A stretch of DNA of 64,000 bases, taken from positions 248,001-312,000 of the forward strand of contig BQMJ01000006.1 of assembly GCA_025991245.1 (NCBI GenBank), given 5' to 3'. The stretch's first letter is position 1. Each line of letters starts with the position of its first letter. The notes under the pieces are model-generated. The model had not been told where the DNA came from, did no database searches, and saw only the letters and a list, made by a program, of their open reading frames with translations. The translations under genes and the position numbers were made by a program. The DNA is from Galdieria partita. Lineage: Eukaryota; Rhodophyta; Bangiophyceae; Galdieriales; Galdieriaceae. Below, in pieces: positions 35,950 through 48,734 of this stretch.

Positions 35950-36851
35950 ATGAAGTATGTAAATTTTTCTACAAAGTTCCGTGTCAAAATGACCAATATA
36001 CCTCCACCACCTTATGAAACTGTTCCTCTGGGAGTTGATCACTTTGCCTACAAACAACTTACCGTAGGAATACTTCGGGATGAGGAGTTGGAGTTTGTCA
36101 CCATCGAGAAACTTTGGTTACCACTGGAACCAAGAATAAACGAGTTTCGTTGGTACGTACTGCAAACAGTTCTAAAAGATATTTTACATAAATACGGAAA
36201 CACGAGATATCTGATATATTATTCATAGCCAATCACCGGTCCTTGATTTGATTCTTTGAGAAAACTAAAGAAAGATTGGATAGGGCACTGAAGAGTACGT
36301 TTCTCGGCAAACCATCCTGGAGAGTTAATCTAAATAGATGGTGTCCTTTTTGGTTCAGTTTCAACACCTATGAATTGTGGGATCCAAACAGCAAAAAGCC
36401 TTTGAGAGTACTTCATACTGACGAAACTTTATCAGATCTTTTGACTGAGCATATAAAGGCACCAAGAAGAGTCTTTTTCTTTTTAGAGGAGTTGAAAACC
36501 CAACGTCAGTGGAAGCCCAAGGTATGCAGATATCCGTGCTTCACTCTGTGGTATTATTCAAATCAGTTCCAATCAAAACAGGTTTCTTACAAAGTTCATA
36601 GTACACTTGAAACTACTAATACGAATCATCATACAAACTCTGACAAGCAAGCGGACGAAGAAAAAATGCTGATGACGATGGCCAACTGGGACAGCAACTT
36701 TGAGACAAAATGCCAAAGTGTTTCTTATGCGATTATTCCTTTTACTTGTCCAGTTCTAGTGCCAATATTTCTACCAGTTTATACTCTTCCTGGAATGAAT
36801 TCTGGTGTCTTAGATACAATAAGATATGGGACAAGTTCTGGAAGCAGTTAG
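35950..36851 (+). CDS. Unknown protein, three exons
   Basis: Exons 35950-36152, 36284-36521 and 36582-36851 give 236 aa. Support for a real gene is the codon-like continuity of MTNIPPPPYETVPLGVDHF, EFVTIEKLWLPLEPRINEFRW, STFLGKPSWRVNLNRWCPFW, YELWDPNSKKPLRVLHTDET and KAPRRVFFFLEELK, and donors GTACGT and GTATGC in phase. Intron 1 (131 bp) is longer than is usual here. Intron 2 is exactly 60 bp and has no stop in frame, so it could be retained as 20 extra residues. A hydrophobic stretch near the C-terminus (SYAIIPFTCPVLVPIFLPVYTLP) may be membrane-associated. No family is recognised. It is isolated between gene-poor stretches. Confidence 0.5.
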
Positions 36852-39800
36852 TTGCAGTATAACGAGTATTTGTGCCATTTGTTCCTTAAGGTTGACGTTA
36901 TTAGTTGGCTTCTTTACATGAATAAAAGTATTCAGTTTTGTGTTGCAATTGCACATTCGTTTCGTGCCTATCTCTCCACTATAAACGCTCTTTAAAACAT
37001 TTATTCGAACTTGGTTTCTTCAAAGACGTTCTACTCTATACAAATCTCTTGAAAGAAAACTTTCAGTAATCAAATAAGGAATGCCTTTATTAAGAAAATG
37101 AATTCCAAGAAGCAGCTTACTATCATAGCTTCTCTAGACTTATTGAAAAAAGTTAAAGAGCTGTTTTCAAATGAGGTATATGATTATTAGGATCTCAGTG
37201 GAATAACCTCTTTTATCTTTCCATTCTTGACAAGAAAAGAACCATTTCGGAATATCCCAGTTTGAAAGATTTCTGAAATGGTGTTGCTGAGCTTTGACAG
37301 TACCAAGTGGTACTTGTGGTTTGTTCGACGCAATATGGGTAGTATTATGGAATAAGATAAATCATGAAATACTACAACAGCGCACTAATCTAGAATTATC
37401 TGGTTGCTTTGCAATGGACTATGTTCGAACCTCCCAAGAGAAAAACGCTTTTCTCGAGAGCACCATTTAGTCACAAAGTAGACGAAACATTCTCCTTACA
37501 GCATTTGTCACTTTTTGATTCAGTTTCTTGACTTGTTAACGTCAAGTTGCGAATTCGTTACTCTATGCTTGGCGGTTCAATAGGACCTGAAATGTGCAAA
37601 GTAAGAATACCAAAGGAAACAAATGCAGTGTTTTCTCTGTAAAGTTTTAATGAAAAAGACGACAGAGTTACAAGTTTTCCCTGTGACTTCTCTCAAATAT
37701 TGAAAAAGGTAATTTCTAATCACTCAGTCATATTTTAATATATCCCTAATCTAAACTTTGCAGTTGCTCGTGTGATTGCATGTATTTACACTGTAATCAA
37801 GATTCTGAAGAAAGTTGACGTTCCATTTTTCACAAGTTATGAATGCATTGTGACGACTAATACCACATCCTTTAGATTACCAACTCGAGTTACAAAGGGA
37901 ACAGGAAGAAATCAAAAGGGCAACTTGTCCAAAACGCAATGCGCTTCCAAACCCCCAAGCAGTGGCTCAAAGGTTACTTTGAGTATATATAAAGCTAGTA
38001 TCTGGACTGACTCTCGATTCTGGTTCCCTCGGAGTTTCTCTGACGAACAAGACAGAAGCATCTGGAACAGTTCTATTAAAACTCTACTCCCATGAAAACT
38101 CTCAAAGTTGGCTATTGTCCACATATATACTAAAACGCAACGCCACAACTCAAAGTTGGAAAAAAAAAACTGTTGTACAACTTGGACACATATTAGCTGG
38201 TCAAGAACTGAAACAGTTATAAAACTTTATCTAATTCCAGTCAACTAGCTCATAGATTGCAACTTTGGTGCTTTCAAGTCGGTCAACGCAAGGTTGAAAG
38301 CTGCCACCATCACCGGACGTCTGGCAAAGCAATCTTAGAAATATCTGGACCAGTGGATTGTGTTAATGTCTTTAGAAACTGTTTGCAATTTACAGGATTG
38401 TGAATATTTTGTTTCCAGATTCAAGAATTCTTAGACATATTAGTCAGTACGATTGGCAACTCTTCTGTGAAAATTTGACAATCAAACTCAAAGCAGATGG
38501 CAGCCCATGCAAAGACAACATATGACTTCCTTGTTTTTCTACATCTTTTCGAGTTCACTGTTTCTTTCCCATTTAGATTCTTCACAATTGTATGGATATA
38601 TTCAATTTTATTGTTTGGAAGGCCAGGTATGTGCAGCTTGGTGGTGCATTGAATTTATTTGTAGTCTTTTTTCTAGTCTTCATTTTCCCTTGTTTACAGC
38701 AACTCCTTGTTGAGATGTTTATATTTGAATTGTTTCATTCCTAGTCGTGCACTTGAAACTCATTGTCATTTTACAGCAAGTCTGCAAATTTTGTATTCAA
38801 TGCAATAGAAATTTGCTCTCATTGTAGTTTCTTTGGGCAATGGAGATCCATTTCTGAGAGACTGAAAAGAAGAAAACCAACCTTGAAAGTCTACCAAGAA
38901 TCTATCAACTGGATAAAGCTCAAAGCGGATCCAAAGTTTATTGTGACTGGCGTGAAGAGTTATTTCTTGAGTTACGATAGGTTTGTTTCAACAGAGTCGA
39001 ATGTTTCAAGACCAAATACTTTTAAACTGAGCGAGAAGAACAAATCACTATTTTTTAGTATTCCCAAACATTTCTATCTTCAGTTGTAAAACCTCATCAG
39101 CGAATGATTTACAACTAGATCATATTTGCTGACTACGCACAAGTAGAACTGCAGGAGCCAGTTTCTCTAGAATTTGCTTTGGACAATACTCAAAGGGAAA
39201 AGTAATCTCTTTGATATCGAAGATGCCTCAGATGTTATCTTTCATAAAGCAGTTTCTTATTGTACTCTTCGAGAAATAGATTAACAGGTTATTTACATTG
39301 CGTAAAAAAGAAGAGACTTTTTCTCATTTTTATCATAGCATTGTAATTTGTATTCTACTCTCGTTATTTTAGTGAAGGACCATTTATCCTTGTTCGATGC
39401 TTTTCTTTGAACTCATATCCTCGATCGGGTATTAGGTTGTTGTTTACGAATCCATATAACTTGTTCGAAGTTTTTCTATACTTGTTTTACGATCACAAAT
39501 GTGGTAATAGAGTGGTAAAAGTGCTTTCGGGAAAAGATGAATAGAGTATAGACGATTGGAGTCTTTACCATAGTTGGTTTTGTCTTTAGCCAATATTTAC
39601 AAAAATGAGTAGTCAACTATAGGCTCGAGAGTTATCCAAATAAAAAAGGTGAGAAGAGACCAAGGCGATATGTTTTAAGGTAGACCAAAAGAAACGAGTT
39701 TCAGCTATTGAACACATTATGTTGAACACTTGATGAATATTTACAATGTGACAAAGGATAATTCTGGGAAGTACAAGTGTCGTTTAGATCGACCATTATC

Positions 39801-41001
39801 TCTAAATCAAACCAAGGAGCCTCTTCAGTTTCATACGGCATCGAGTTTTTTGTCAAGAAAGGATTACCGAAGGGTTCGGTGACCTGTTGGTAGACTTTGT
39901 ATCTATGCACAATTGATGTCTATTTTAGATTAGAAAATAATTGTACTGAATCTCTTGTCGCTGTTACACGGAATTGCATCAACTTTCTGTGAAGCCGTTT
40001 GAATGGAAAGAGGAAACGAGTACAATCCCTAGAGAGCGATTTCTTTGCTCGATAATTATGAGAGGATCTAAACTTGCTTACGAAGTATAGAATACGAACA
40101 AGGGACTGTTTTGCAAAGCAACCAAATTATTATTGAATAATACTGAACAGTGAACGCCACAACTATTCAATAAAATGAATCTGAAAAGAGGAAGAGTTTA
40201 TGACTCTCTCGTTGATATAACGAGTCTATTTTTCAGTTCTATTCATCTTCTTCTAATCAAGAAACTGTTTCAAGACTAGTGCATAAACCCTTAAGCCAAC
40301 CAACTTTGTCATGAGCTTTTCCTATTCCCCTTTCAATGACGTACAAAGTGGTTTGAGCGGAAGATTTTTCTGTTCATAGTTTCTCAAAGAGCAACGTTCC
40401 AGCGTTTCCCTGTTTATTATGAAACATCAGGACGATTGAGTAGCACCTAGAATTTTTCTGTTTTCCTCAGAACTGGACTTTATGGATCTGTTTCACACCT
40501 TGGAACAGTGTCTGACTAACTTCATTATGATTGGGTATTGAGAAGAGGAGTAACGGTAGGAGATAGTGTAGTTTTGAGGAAGTAAATATCGGACTGTACA
40601 AAAACCAAAAAGACGATGCTTCTTATATTAGGCTTTCTGATATGGGTCACCTTCAATAAGAACAAGCAGTATTCTCACAGAGCTTGGCCTATAGGTGTGA
40701 AGTTGATAATAAACGATGACGTGAATATGTAGCCTACTATTAGCAGACGGAAAAGACGTTCTTAACAAAGACAGTTATGAAAAATGGTCCATCGACACAT
40801 AGCTAAAGACACTCTCCAAGCAAAAGTTTTTTTAGAGACACAACTACTTTCTTATACTCGATCAATAACAACTTGAGAGTCCAAAGTGAAGTCGCTAAAG
40901 AGAAAAAACGCAAGAAAAACCCAAATATTCAAACGTCACTCCTGTTGGCACAAGAGTTTCTGTATGGCTCTTCTAAAATACTACAAACTTGTCAGTAAAC
41001 A
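36852..41001. other. Gene-poor region with decayed coding-like fragments
   Basis: Four kilobases with no intact gene I can support. Short open stretches at 37,772-38,095 and 38,763-39,089 have protein-like composition but no continuous frame. Around 39,122-39,155 one frame reads FADYAQVEL, which recalls motif A of family A DNA polymerases; see findings. I see no tandem repeats, tRNA or long inverted repeat. Confidence 0.45.
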
Positions 41002-43722
41002 CTACATTTTTAAAAAATTTCGTATTCCTAACATGATTCGCAACCTTTGTGAAGAATTGTCAATACCGCAACTGCGGAGAAAGTCTGTTGTAACTCCATC
41101 TAAGTCTCCCAATTGTATGAACGAAATTTTGGGCAAACAATGTACAACTTCTTGTTCGGAAAGACCACAACGTTCTCTTAAAAAAGTATTCCAATCAAAT
41201 GAAGAACTCATAGAACTTGATACAGCAACATTTTCTTCTCTCGTTTCTTCCACTTGCATCACATTCATATCCATACTTGGAAGAGTATTTCTTCTTTCCA
41301 TCCTTCCACTATTCCTTTCGGATTCTTCAAATGGAATACGTCTTAATAAATCTACAAACGAATTGCTCAACAAATCATAAAGTGGTTTCAGTTGGTCCAA
41401 CCATCCAGCATTTTCTCCAAATACTCTTTCAAGATCTTCACTAGCCTTGCAACCTAAAAAAGTTCGCAAAGATGTAGTTGAACATACTACAACTTGACAA
41501 TGAGGAGGTATCCATAACCATTCTTCTCGTATATTCTGTGGTTGTCTCTCAGAGTTGATAGAACTGTAAACAATATTATTATTATTGTCTTCATAATAAA
41601 CTCCACTATTCAATATCCAATTCTCATTATTCCTAAATTGTCTGGAAACATCTTCAGTATACTTGTCGCTTACAATCAACTGAATGGCTGTTAAATTATT
41701 CTGTTCCAATTCAAGCTGTGACGCCAATGGATGTAAAAATTTAGCAACTTCTGCCTTAATCATTGAACGTCCAACACCAGAACTTGACAACTGAAAACAT
41801 TCCAATGCAATACCTATCAAATATACTCTCTTCTTGGTGGTTTCAGTCTCCATAGGTGTTTGCTCTGAAGAAGATTCACCTTGAATAACAAGGAAAGAAT
41901 TGTCTTTCATATCGGTTACTCGAATAAGAACATCAGGTCCATTGGAATTTTGTCGAACAGGAATAAATATTCCATCTTTTGATAAGTACTTTTCAAAAAA
42001 TGGTTTCCAAGCATTGACATTGTAAGTTTCTTCGCTAGCACTATGGAATCCACTCACTGTCGAACTAAATGATGGAACATAATTGGGAATAGGATCCACT
42101 TTTAAGCTGCCAATGGTTTTAGCAGATTGTATTGATATATGTTCTATAAAACTGTGTCGAAATATACTCAATTCTTCTAGTTTGGAACAGAAACACCATC
42201 GAACATAAAGAATAAGAGTAAATATAATTTCAAATTTGAAACCACGACTGGAAAGTGAATCCAATCGACTGATCGATGAAAATAAACTACAAATAAAACG
42301 AAAAGGAGGAATATTCCAATATCGCGATTGAATATGCTTTAGTACAATCTTTGGAAAAACCAACTTGAAAAATGTTTCATAGCTGTCTTCAGCGGGTATC
42401 CTGCTTGCTTCGTCTTGTTCATTTCTCGAGCAACTCACATAATAAAAACCGAAATGGTTGGCAATATCCAAAACATATTCAGGATAACTTCCTAAACCAC
42501 CAAACAGAATCTCTCTCTTTGGAATACGAAATTCAAATATACTCGCAAGAAGCATAGAAGAAAAAACAATCATTGATTTGGGTGTCATACGAGAAAGAGT
42601 TACTACGAGAGAAGAATTCGGAGCAATTCTTTCCATTTTCTCTTTCATTTCATCCTCTGAAAGATCACAAAAACTATTCCAACGTTCACATTTGTTTCCC
42701 AATTCATCTAAAACATGAACAACATAGTAAGGAACACCACCTGTATAATCATATACTTGTTTGAAGAACCAATCGTGTCCCTCAGGATGACTAGGAAATA
42801 ATACTTTTTGAATAGGTTCATTGCCACAAGTGGCATTTTGTATAAAGTACTTGACAGTTGCTTCTGAAAAAGGATCCAGCCGAAGAAAATTCAACGTTAT
42901 TCGGGAAGGCATTGTATCTTCTTCTCTACTAATTTTAGAATCCGATCTCCCTGCCAAAACACAAATTACAAAAGGTTCAAGTAAAATTCTTGATAAAACT
43001 CTAAAAAAGGCACAGTACACGTTGTGCACTCGACTTGTTCCTCGTGTAACCATCAAATCCTTAAACATGGCGAATTTGTCGCCTTCCAAAGCTTCAATTT
43101 CATCAATAAACAGATATAAATAACGTTTCTTGGTTACTTGCAAGAGTTTCTGAAACCATTTTTCTGGATTACCAATACAGGAGAGAACTTGAGAAAGTAA
43201 ATCTGCACTGTTTGGAAACTGGGAAAGTGCCTCCCTGCTTATCCACTCAAAAAGCGTATCTTCAAAACATCTTCCTCTCGGCACATCGAGAAGATTCAAC
43301 ATAACATATAAAGTCTCGTTTAATAGTGCGTCTAGAGAACGTTTCCCTATATTGTCCCCTTTTGCGATGCCAGGGAGACCCACTTTATCTAAATAGTGCA
43401 ACAAAAACTCTTTGTTCATGGAAACAAACGTTTGGAAGTTTTGGCCAAACGTGCTTTTGCCACTCCCATACATTTGGGGAGCGATAGAAACGTGTGGCCG
43501 TTGTACTCCAGAGAAACCTTGCTCATCGCAAACATAAGAGGCTTGAAAAGCTCCTATAACTTGCAACAGTGCGGACTCACGATTGACAAGGGGATGTTTA
43601 ACACATTTAAAAGAGAACATATCCATTCTGTACTCTCGCAACGACCACCGCAACAAACCACCAACAACAAATTGAATCTCCAATGGTAAAGTCGTTGTTC
43701 TATAGGAACAAAAGTATTGCAT
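41002..43722 (-). CDS. Large P-loop NTPase with C-terminal SAM domain (STAND/archaeal-ATPase or Crinkler/RHS-like)
   Basis: One uninterrupted 906-aa ORF with a good ATG (MQYFCSY; MDMFSFK at residue 33 is an alternative). Walker A is MYGSGKSTF (84-92), Walker B YLYLFIDEIEAL (201-212). A strand VICVLAGRS (252-260) and the motif TGGVPYYVVHVLDEL follow; a GG-x-P box after the NTPase core is typical of STAND/archaeal ATPases and of Crinkler/RHS NTPases. Residues about 600-760 (DGIFIPV, GPDVLIRV, FLVIQGE, then IGIALECFQ) vaguely recall a PD-(D/E)XK nuclease-like fold; this is tentative. Residues 842-906 form a SAM-like domain (FLRERCGLSEQEVV, LGDLDGVTTDFLRSCGI, RIMLGIRNFLK). Lack of introns and its place in gene-poor DNA suggest a lineage-expanded or acquired gene. 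Confidence 0.75.
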   Translation of the reverse strand: MQYFCSYRTTTLPLEIQFVVGGLLRWSLREYRMDMFSFKCVKHPLVNRESALLQVIGAFQASYVCDEQGFSGVQRPHVSIAPQMYGSGKSTFGQNFQTFVSMNKEFLLHYLDKVGLPGIAKGDNIGKRSLDALLNETLYVMLNLLDVPRGRCFEDTLFEWISREALSQFPNSADLLSQVLSCIGNPEKWFQKLLQVTKKRYLYLFIDEIEALEGDKFAMFKDLMVTRGTSRVHNVYCAFFRVLSRILLEPFVICVLAGRSDSKISREEDTMPSRITLNFLRLDPFSEATVKYFIQNATCGNEPIQKVLFPSHPEGHDWFFKQVYDYTGGVPYYVVHVLDELGNKCERWNSFCDLSEDEMKEKMERIAPNSSLVVTLSRMTPKSMIVFSSMLLASIFEFRIPKREILFGGLGSYPEYVLDIANHFGFYYVSCSRNEQDEASRIPAEDSYETFFKLVFPKIVLKHIQSRYWNIPPFRFICSLFSSISRLDSLSSRGFKFEIIFTLILYVRWCFCSKLEELSIFRHSFIEHISIQSAKTIGSLKVDPIPNYVPSFSSTVSGFHSASEETYNVNAWKPFFEKYLSKDGIFIPVRQNSNGPDVLIRVTDMKDNSFLVIQGESSSEQTPMETETTKKRVYLIGIALECFQLSSSGVGRSMIKAEVAKFLHPLASQLELEQNNLTAIQLIVSDKYTEDVSRQFRNNENWILNSGVYYEDNNNNIVYSSINSERQPQNIREEWLWIPPHCQVVVCSTTSLRTFLGCKASEDLERVFGENAGWLDQLKPLYDLLSNSFVDLLRRIPFEESERNSGRMERRNTLPSMDMNVMQVEETREENVAVSSSMSSSFDWNTFLRERCGLSEQEVVHCLPKISFIQLGDLDGVTTDFLRSCGIDNSSQRLRIMLGIRNFLKM

Positions 43723-46700
43723 AGTTTATGTCTGCGGCTTGCAGATGACTTTGTTGCTTCTTTTTCGACAAAGTGAATTTATTTCACAGTGGATACAGAT
43801 AACTTGTTGACTCACTTCCAGAACTTTGTATGGTTACAGTGGGAGAAAAACATATTTGGAAACTTAGTCATCTTCAGAAGATAGTTTGTTTGCTTGTTTC
43901 GTTTAATGTGATTACCACTTTGATGGATATAAAGCTTGCTTCGAAATTTGTTGTTGGCACTTTCCAATGAGGACTTTGTTTAGGCTGTACAGATGGAGCT
44001 TTACTAGTTATACCTCAGTTTGAATTCTTTTTGACAGTCCAAGTTTCGTTTCGAACACTGTTTTCACTCAAATTGTAGTGACTCCTTGGATTCTCTAATA
44101 CTAAGTACCTCTGCGAAAAACACTTCTAACGAGACAACTTGCTTTGTAGTTTCTGGTCTTTGAGTGAAAACTAGCTGTGTGTATTTCGAGAATAGTGCCT
44201 TGATAAAAGATTCGGAATTTGCACTGAGTTTTAGTAATCGATCCAATAAAGTCTGTTACAAGTCAGCGTAGTTTGATTGGGTGTTGTTTGAAAGTAGTTT
44301 TATTAGGGAATTGTTATACATAGTCTTGTGAAATAGGGTTGGAACTTTGAAGATATTTTGCAGTGATCCAACTAGATTCTCCGCTGCGTTGAATAGTTTC
44401 AATTTGCATATGTCAACTATTGTCGATTGAGAGACTCTTGTGAAAGTGAAAAAGACGAACGATAGTTGTGCAATATCATTGACTGTTCAAAACGAAGTAT
44501 ATGTCTTCATGAAGCCTATTGCTGTATTACAAATTTAGTTGAGATCTAGATTCCAACTGCTAGCAAAACTAATTGTTGCTCTGAGTCGTTTCAAGACAAG
44601 CTACTTTTTCGTATCTAACCTACTCTCTGGACATATTTAAAGACGTTTCACTAATCATCCTTTGATAATCAATTAATGATCTTCAATCAAATTGTGTCAC
44701 AAACCAACAGGACCTTCCAATTTTGTCTCAATAGTAAAAAACAAGTTTTGCAATCTATAGAGTTGTATAGTTTGTATAATTTGTGTTACAACTATGTTTT
44801 AGAATTCAAACAAGAAATCTAGTGTTTCTTTGTTTCCTATGGAATATCGATATGGAGTTGATTAGAGAAAGAATATATTAACTTGAGGTGACTTCTTGAG
44901 AAACATATTTTATAATTGAATAATTTCTTTCATTGACTTGAGAGATATTTTGAAATCAACAGTGCTTCCGGATAAGGAAAATTTAGATACTCTGAGACTT
45001 TAATACTTGTTTTCCACTCTTCCAGTTTAAACTATTCCATTGCTTGTCTTTTCTACACCAACTAGGCTATATAGACCTCCACTAGATTAAAAGAAGTTCA
45101 AGTGTCTACAAAGGAATCTTCACAGCATCACACAGCAAAGGTTGTTATCCAATACATACAAGAGAAAGAATCCGTTCAACTCAATGCTTCCTTTGAAGGG
45201 TCACACTTTGTCTACTTCTGATATCTATCCTTGTGGATACTTCACTTATCTAATCGAACATTGTCGAATATGTGTGAACTTTGAACAATAGGCTGAAAAT
45301 ACCTCATCTACTCAAAGTGATATCGTGTAAAGTTATCGTTGAGTTCAAAATTTTTCTTCACTTCATGAAAGAGGCAATGGAACACACCAATTTATCAGAG
45401 CTTGCGACTTTCGTTACTTGCTGCAAGAAAGAAGTCTCAATCGAAAGTTATTGATAGTATGATGTTCACAATTCTGAGCTATGAGTATTGAAACATTTAC
45501 GTCTCTTCTTTTGGAACCCAAGTTTCAAAGGTTGAACAAGTGGATTTGGCTTTACGTTTTGAAATATTTTTGGATACTGTCAGAATTTTAGTTTTGTCGA
45601 GACAGTGAAGTTTCTAACAAAATTGTTGTAGATTTGATGTGTTGTTTTCAGAGTAACTGTGAGATGAGAATGGAAATTCAAGTCGAATTGGTAACTTGAA
45701 ATCTTGCTTCTTGTCTTGTTAAAGTACTTTGTATACTTTAAAAGTATCTCATTGAGTTGCTGTTGCTTTCTTCTCTTGTAGCATTCTACAAGTTTCGTTA
45801 GAGCAAACAAGATTTTATCTTTGGAAGCAACGACTGTACAACTCATTTGGTCTTATCTATTCTTGGAATCCTTTCAGGATGGTCGGTTGTTGACTGCTGA
45901 ATTTTGTGACACTATATACTATCGTTGACTTTGCTAAAGTCACCGTGTGCTTCAAAGTACACCTTCCAGAAAATCTCAGTAAAAGTTGCTAGTACTATTT
46001 ACCGTCCATATGTCTAGGATTTCTTGATCCTTGTTTCACAGAATTGAAACACATTGTAGAATTTTTATTCAGCAACATAAGGATTGATTCACATTCCTCA
46101 CTAGAGTCTTCTATGATAGCATTCTAGGGTATGGGAAAAACTCCCTTCTTGATAACTGTAATCAGCACACTTTTGGAGTCCTTATTTAACCCAACCACAT
46201 GTATAGATGGAAATTGTTGAAAACGTTTGATTCACAAAACGTTAACCAAGTGTTTACAATTCAAACAATTTGGAATCTAACCATCTTAAAACTCAACGTT
46301 CTGTTTGGGCTTGTGAGATCAAAGAAAAACTCCTTGTCAACAACAAGTCGAATCCAATGCTACCAAATCTCCAGTTGCTTTCTCGTTACTTTCACGAATT
46401 CTGAATTATCAGGTACAACAGTGGAAAGTCTGTAACTGAATTCCAACGATACAATTGCCTCAATAGGAAGAATAGAGCATCAACAGTCTTTTGAACTCTC
46501 GAGTGCAAGGTTCTTTTGGAAAGTTCTCTACAAGTATACAAGATACGATATAGTTTGTACCTTCTAAGGGCACCCTTTCATACCACCTCCTTTCTAAGCT
46601 CTTCCAAACGTTCTTTCGTTAGAACTTATTGGTTGAGAACAGGAGCTAAATAGTTGTATTATGCAACCCGCTTCAAAGTGGATAAAGTATGTCTATGAAA

Positions 46701-47640
46701 ACTTTTTTGAATTTCAACGAGAAACATCTTGAGAATAGACTAGAAAGTTTTTCTTTTTTTGGATACTATTTAAACCTGGGTTGTTTTGGTCGTAACTTCG
46801 TAGCCACTAGGTTTGAACTTTGTGGTTGGTTAACAACAGAGTTCAAAAGTGATTTATCTGCAGAAACATTTTGAAGGGAGAGATTGATTACGATCGATAA
46901 AGGGAGATTCTTTGGAAACAACTACCATTGCTTTGAGAATTCTTGGTTCTTTAGATGAGAATAGTGTAAAAGAGGATAATTTGTAGCAGTGATTATCGGC
47001 ACCTTTTTACCTGAACGAGTTGTATATACATACTTATGGAAAAGTTTATTTCACTAAGATTAGCCAAAACATAAAAGCAAAGACTAAATTGAACCTTTGG
47101 TAAATATCCAAAGTATTTTCAAAACCAAAGCAGGGGACCAAGTATTATCTACGAAACCAAACCTTGAACAATATGATCAGGTAGACTAGTGTATGTTGAA
47201 CTGACAAAGTGCAGAGATCTTGAAAGATATTGTATTCGAAACAAGTTGTCTAGAAAAGGATTGAGTGCATGAGATGAAATAAAAAGGATTCTTTCAAAGA
47301 TGTATCAAATTTGATGAACATTTCACATTCTAAAGCTGTTTTGGGAAATAGTTTGAAACCAAATCTGCCAACACAATTCATTGAGTTTTGTCAATCACAC
47401 AAGTTCTATTTTTTCATTTGGTTCCCTTTATCGATATCCGCGATATGTAAAGAATGTATGCAAAAAAATGAATGTGGTAAAGGAAAGGAGGACATGACCC
47501 GTTCAATGAGTTATTATTCAAAAAGAGTTTACTTGAATTATTCTGTTGATTGATAAATTTTATTCAAAAGATCAAGTATTGTTGGGAAATTATTGGTTTT
47601 TTCGAATAGTGAAAAGTTGCAAAAAGTAACAACAAAAAAG
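43723..47640. other. Gene-poor region, nothing recognised
   Basis: About 3.9 kb of AT-rich DNA with only short open frames (longest 88 codons at 45,580-45,846 minus and 80 codons at 47,311-47,553 plus), none with a family match or clean splice structure. No tandem repeat or RNA gene was seen. Confidence 0.5.
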
Positions 47641-48050
47641 GGCCAAGAGATTGCACAATGGAGATCATCATACTATACAAGGAGAAGCCACTGAGAAAGA
47701 ATGGAATTCAAACTATAGTCCAACTTTATTTCTAAACACAGAAGGAAGAAAGACAGTAGTACTAAAAAAAAGGAACAAAGAATCAACTGTTTTTCAATAT
47801 ATAACAAAGTAGCCTAGCTGATGAATGAATCTCTTAATTCAATTACTCTTAAATAAAAATTGAACAAGAAAATTTATAAGGGTACATATTGAGAAGACTA
47901 CAAAGTGATTCTAAGTTTAACCCTGCTGAGAATAGATAAAAAAGAGACTTAAAATGTTTCATCCAAAACACAAAGTTCATCTTTTAGGGAATTCAACAAG
48001 ACTACCAGTGTAATAGCCATCATTATCTTCATCATGGCCATTTTAGTGTC
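47641..48050 (+). repeat. Old partial copy of the 6.2-kb subtelomeric repeat unit
   Basis: The stretch containing AGACAGTAGTACT, then AGCCTAGC..., AATTCAATTACTCTT, AATTGAACAAGAAAA, GAGAATAGATAAAA and AACACAAAGTTC lines up in the same order and spacing with 54,840-55,110 of unit 1 and 61,030-61,290 of unit 2. Identity looks much lower than between units 1 and 2, with indels. Boundaries are approximate. Confidence 0.5.
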
Positions 48051-48734
48051 ACCAACGGGAAATAATTATTGTGTACTTGGAGCTTACAGAAATGATTCAA
48101 CTCGAATGAATTTGACAATCGACAATTGTAAAGGTTTTTCTATTTAAAATGGATTCGAAACACCCTTATAAATAAGAATTGGGCTTCGACTCAAATTCGT
48201 TCGATATACTTGCCCGAACGGATATAAATATAGTAGAATCGGGACCATAGACAGATGAATTTTGAATCAAACAACAATTCAAGCATAAAATAGAAGCACA
48301 AAAGAAACTACGTATTTACTTAATTCATTTTGTTGGAGAGTAGCATTGTGATATGTAAAGATTCAAGATTCGAACAAAGTAAAATAATTCCGCTTCAGTG
48401 GAATAATACTGCCTAACAGCAAAAGATAAATTTCGACAATAATGCCTAAAGCATTAAGCAGTGGGTTTCAACGTGAAACTCTTCGAGACCAAACTTTGCC
48501 ATCCAAGACCTGCTAGTATCGGTCGTAAACTTTCAGTGACTTGAAACTTGAGTTCCATAAATATTGAAAAATATGTGTCTTTAGTCCAAGTTCACGTTGA
48601 ACGTATCTCAACTTGGATCCTTGTTGAAAACTGTCGCTCTTCACTTTCTGGTAACTTTATAGGCGTTTCTTACTATGTAGAGTGCTATAAAAATAAAAGT
48701 CGGTATAAAAAGTTCCAATTGTTTTTTAAGTTTG

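Noticed and set aside
45580-45846. 88-codon minus frame containing ILLKYTKYFN, faintly like the region before a Ty3-type reverse transcriptase
   Set aside because: No catalytic motif, no LTRs and no neighbouring element parts. The likeness is within what chance gives.
48450-48510. Small hairpins (GTTTCAACGTGAAAC and neighbours) suspected as an RNA gene
   Set aside because: The stems are short and no tRNA, snRNA or other consensus fits. No tRNA was found elsewhere in the window either.
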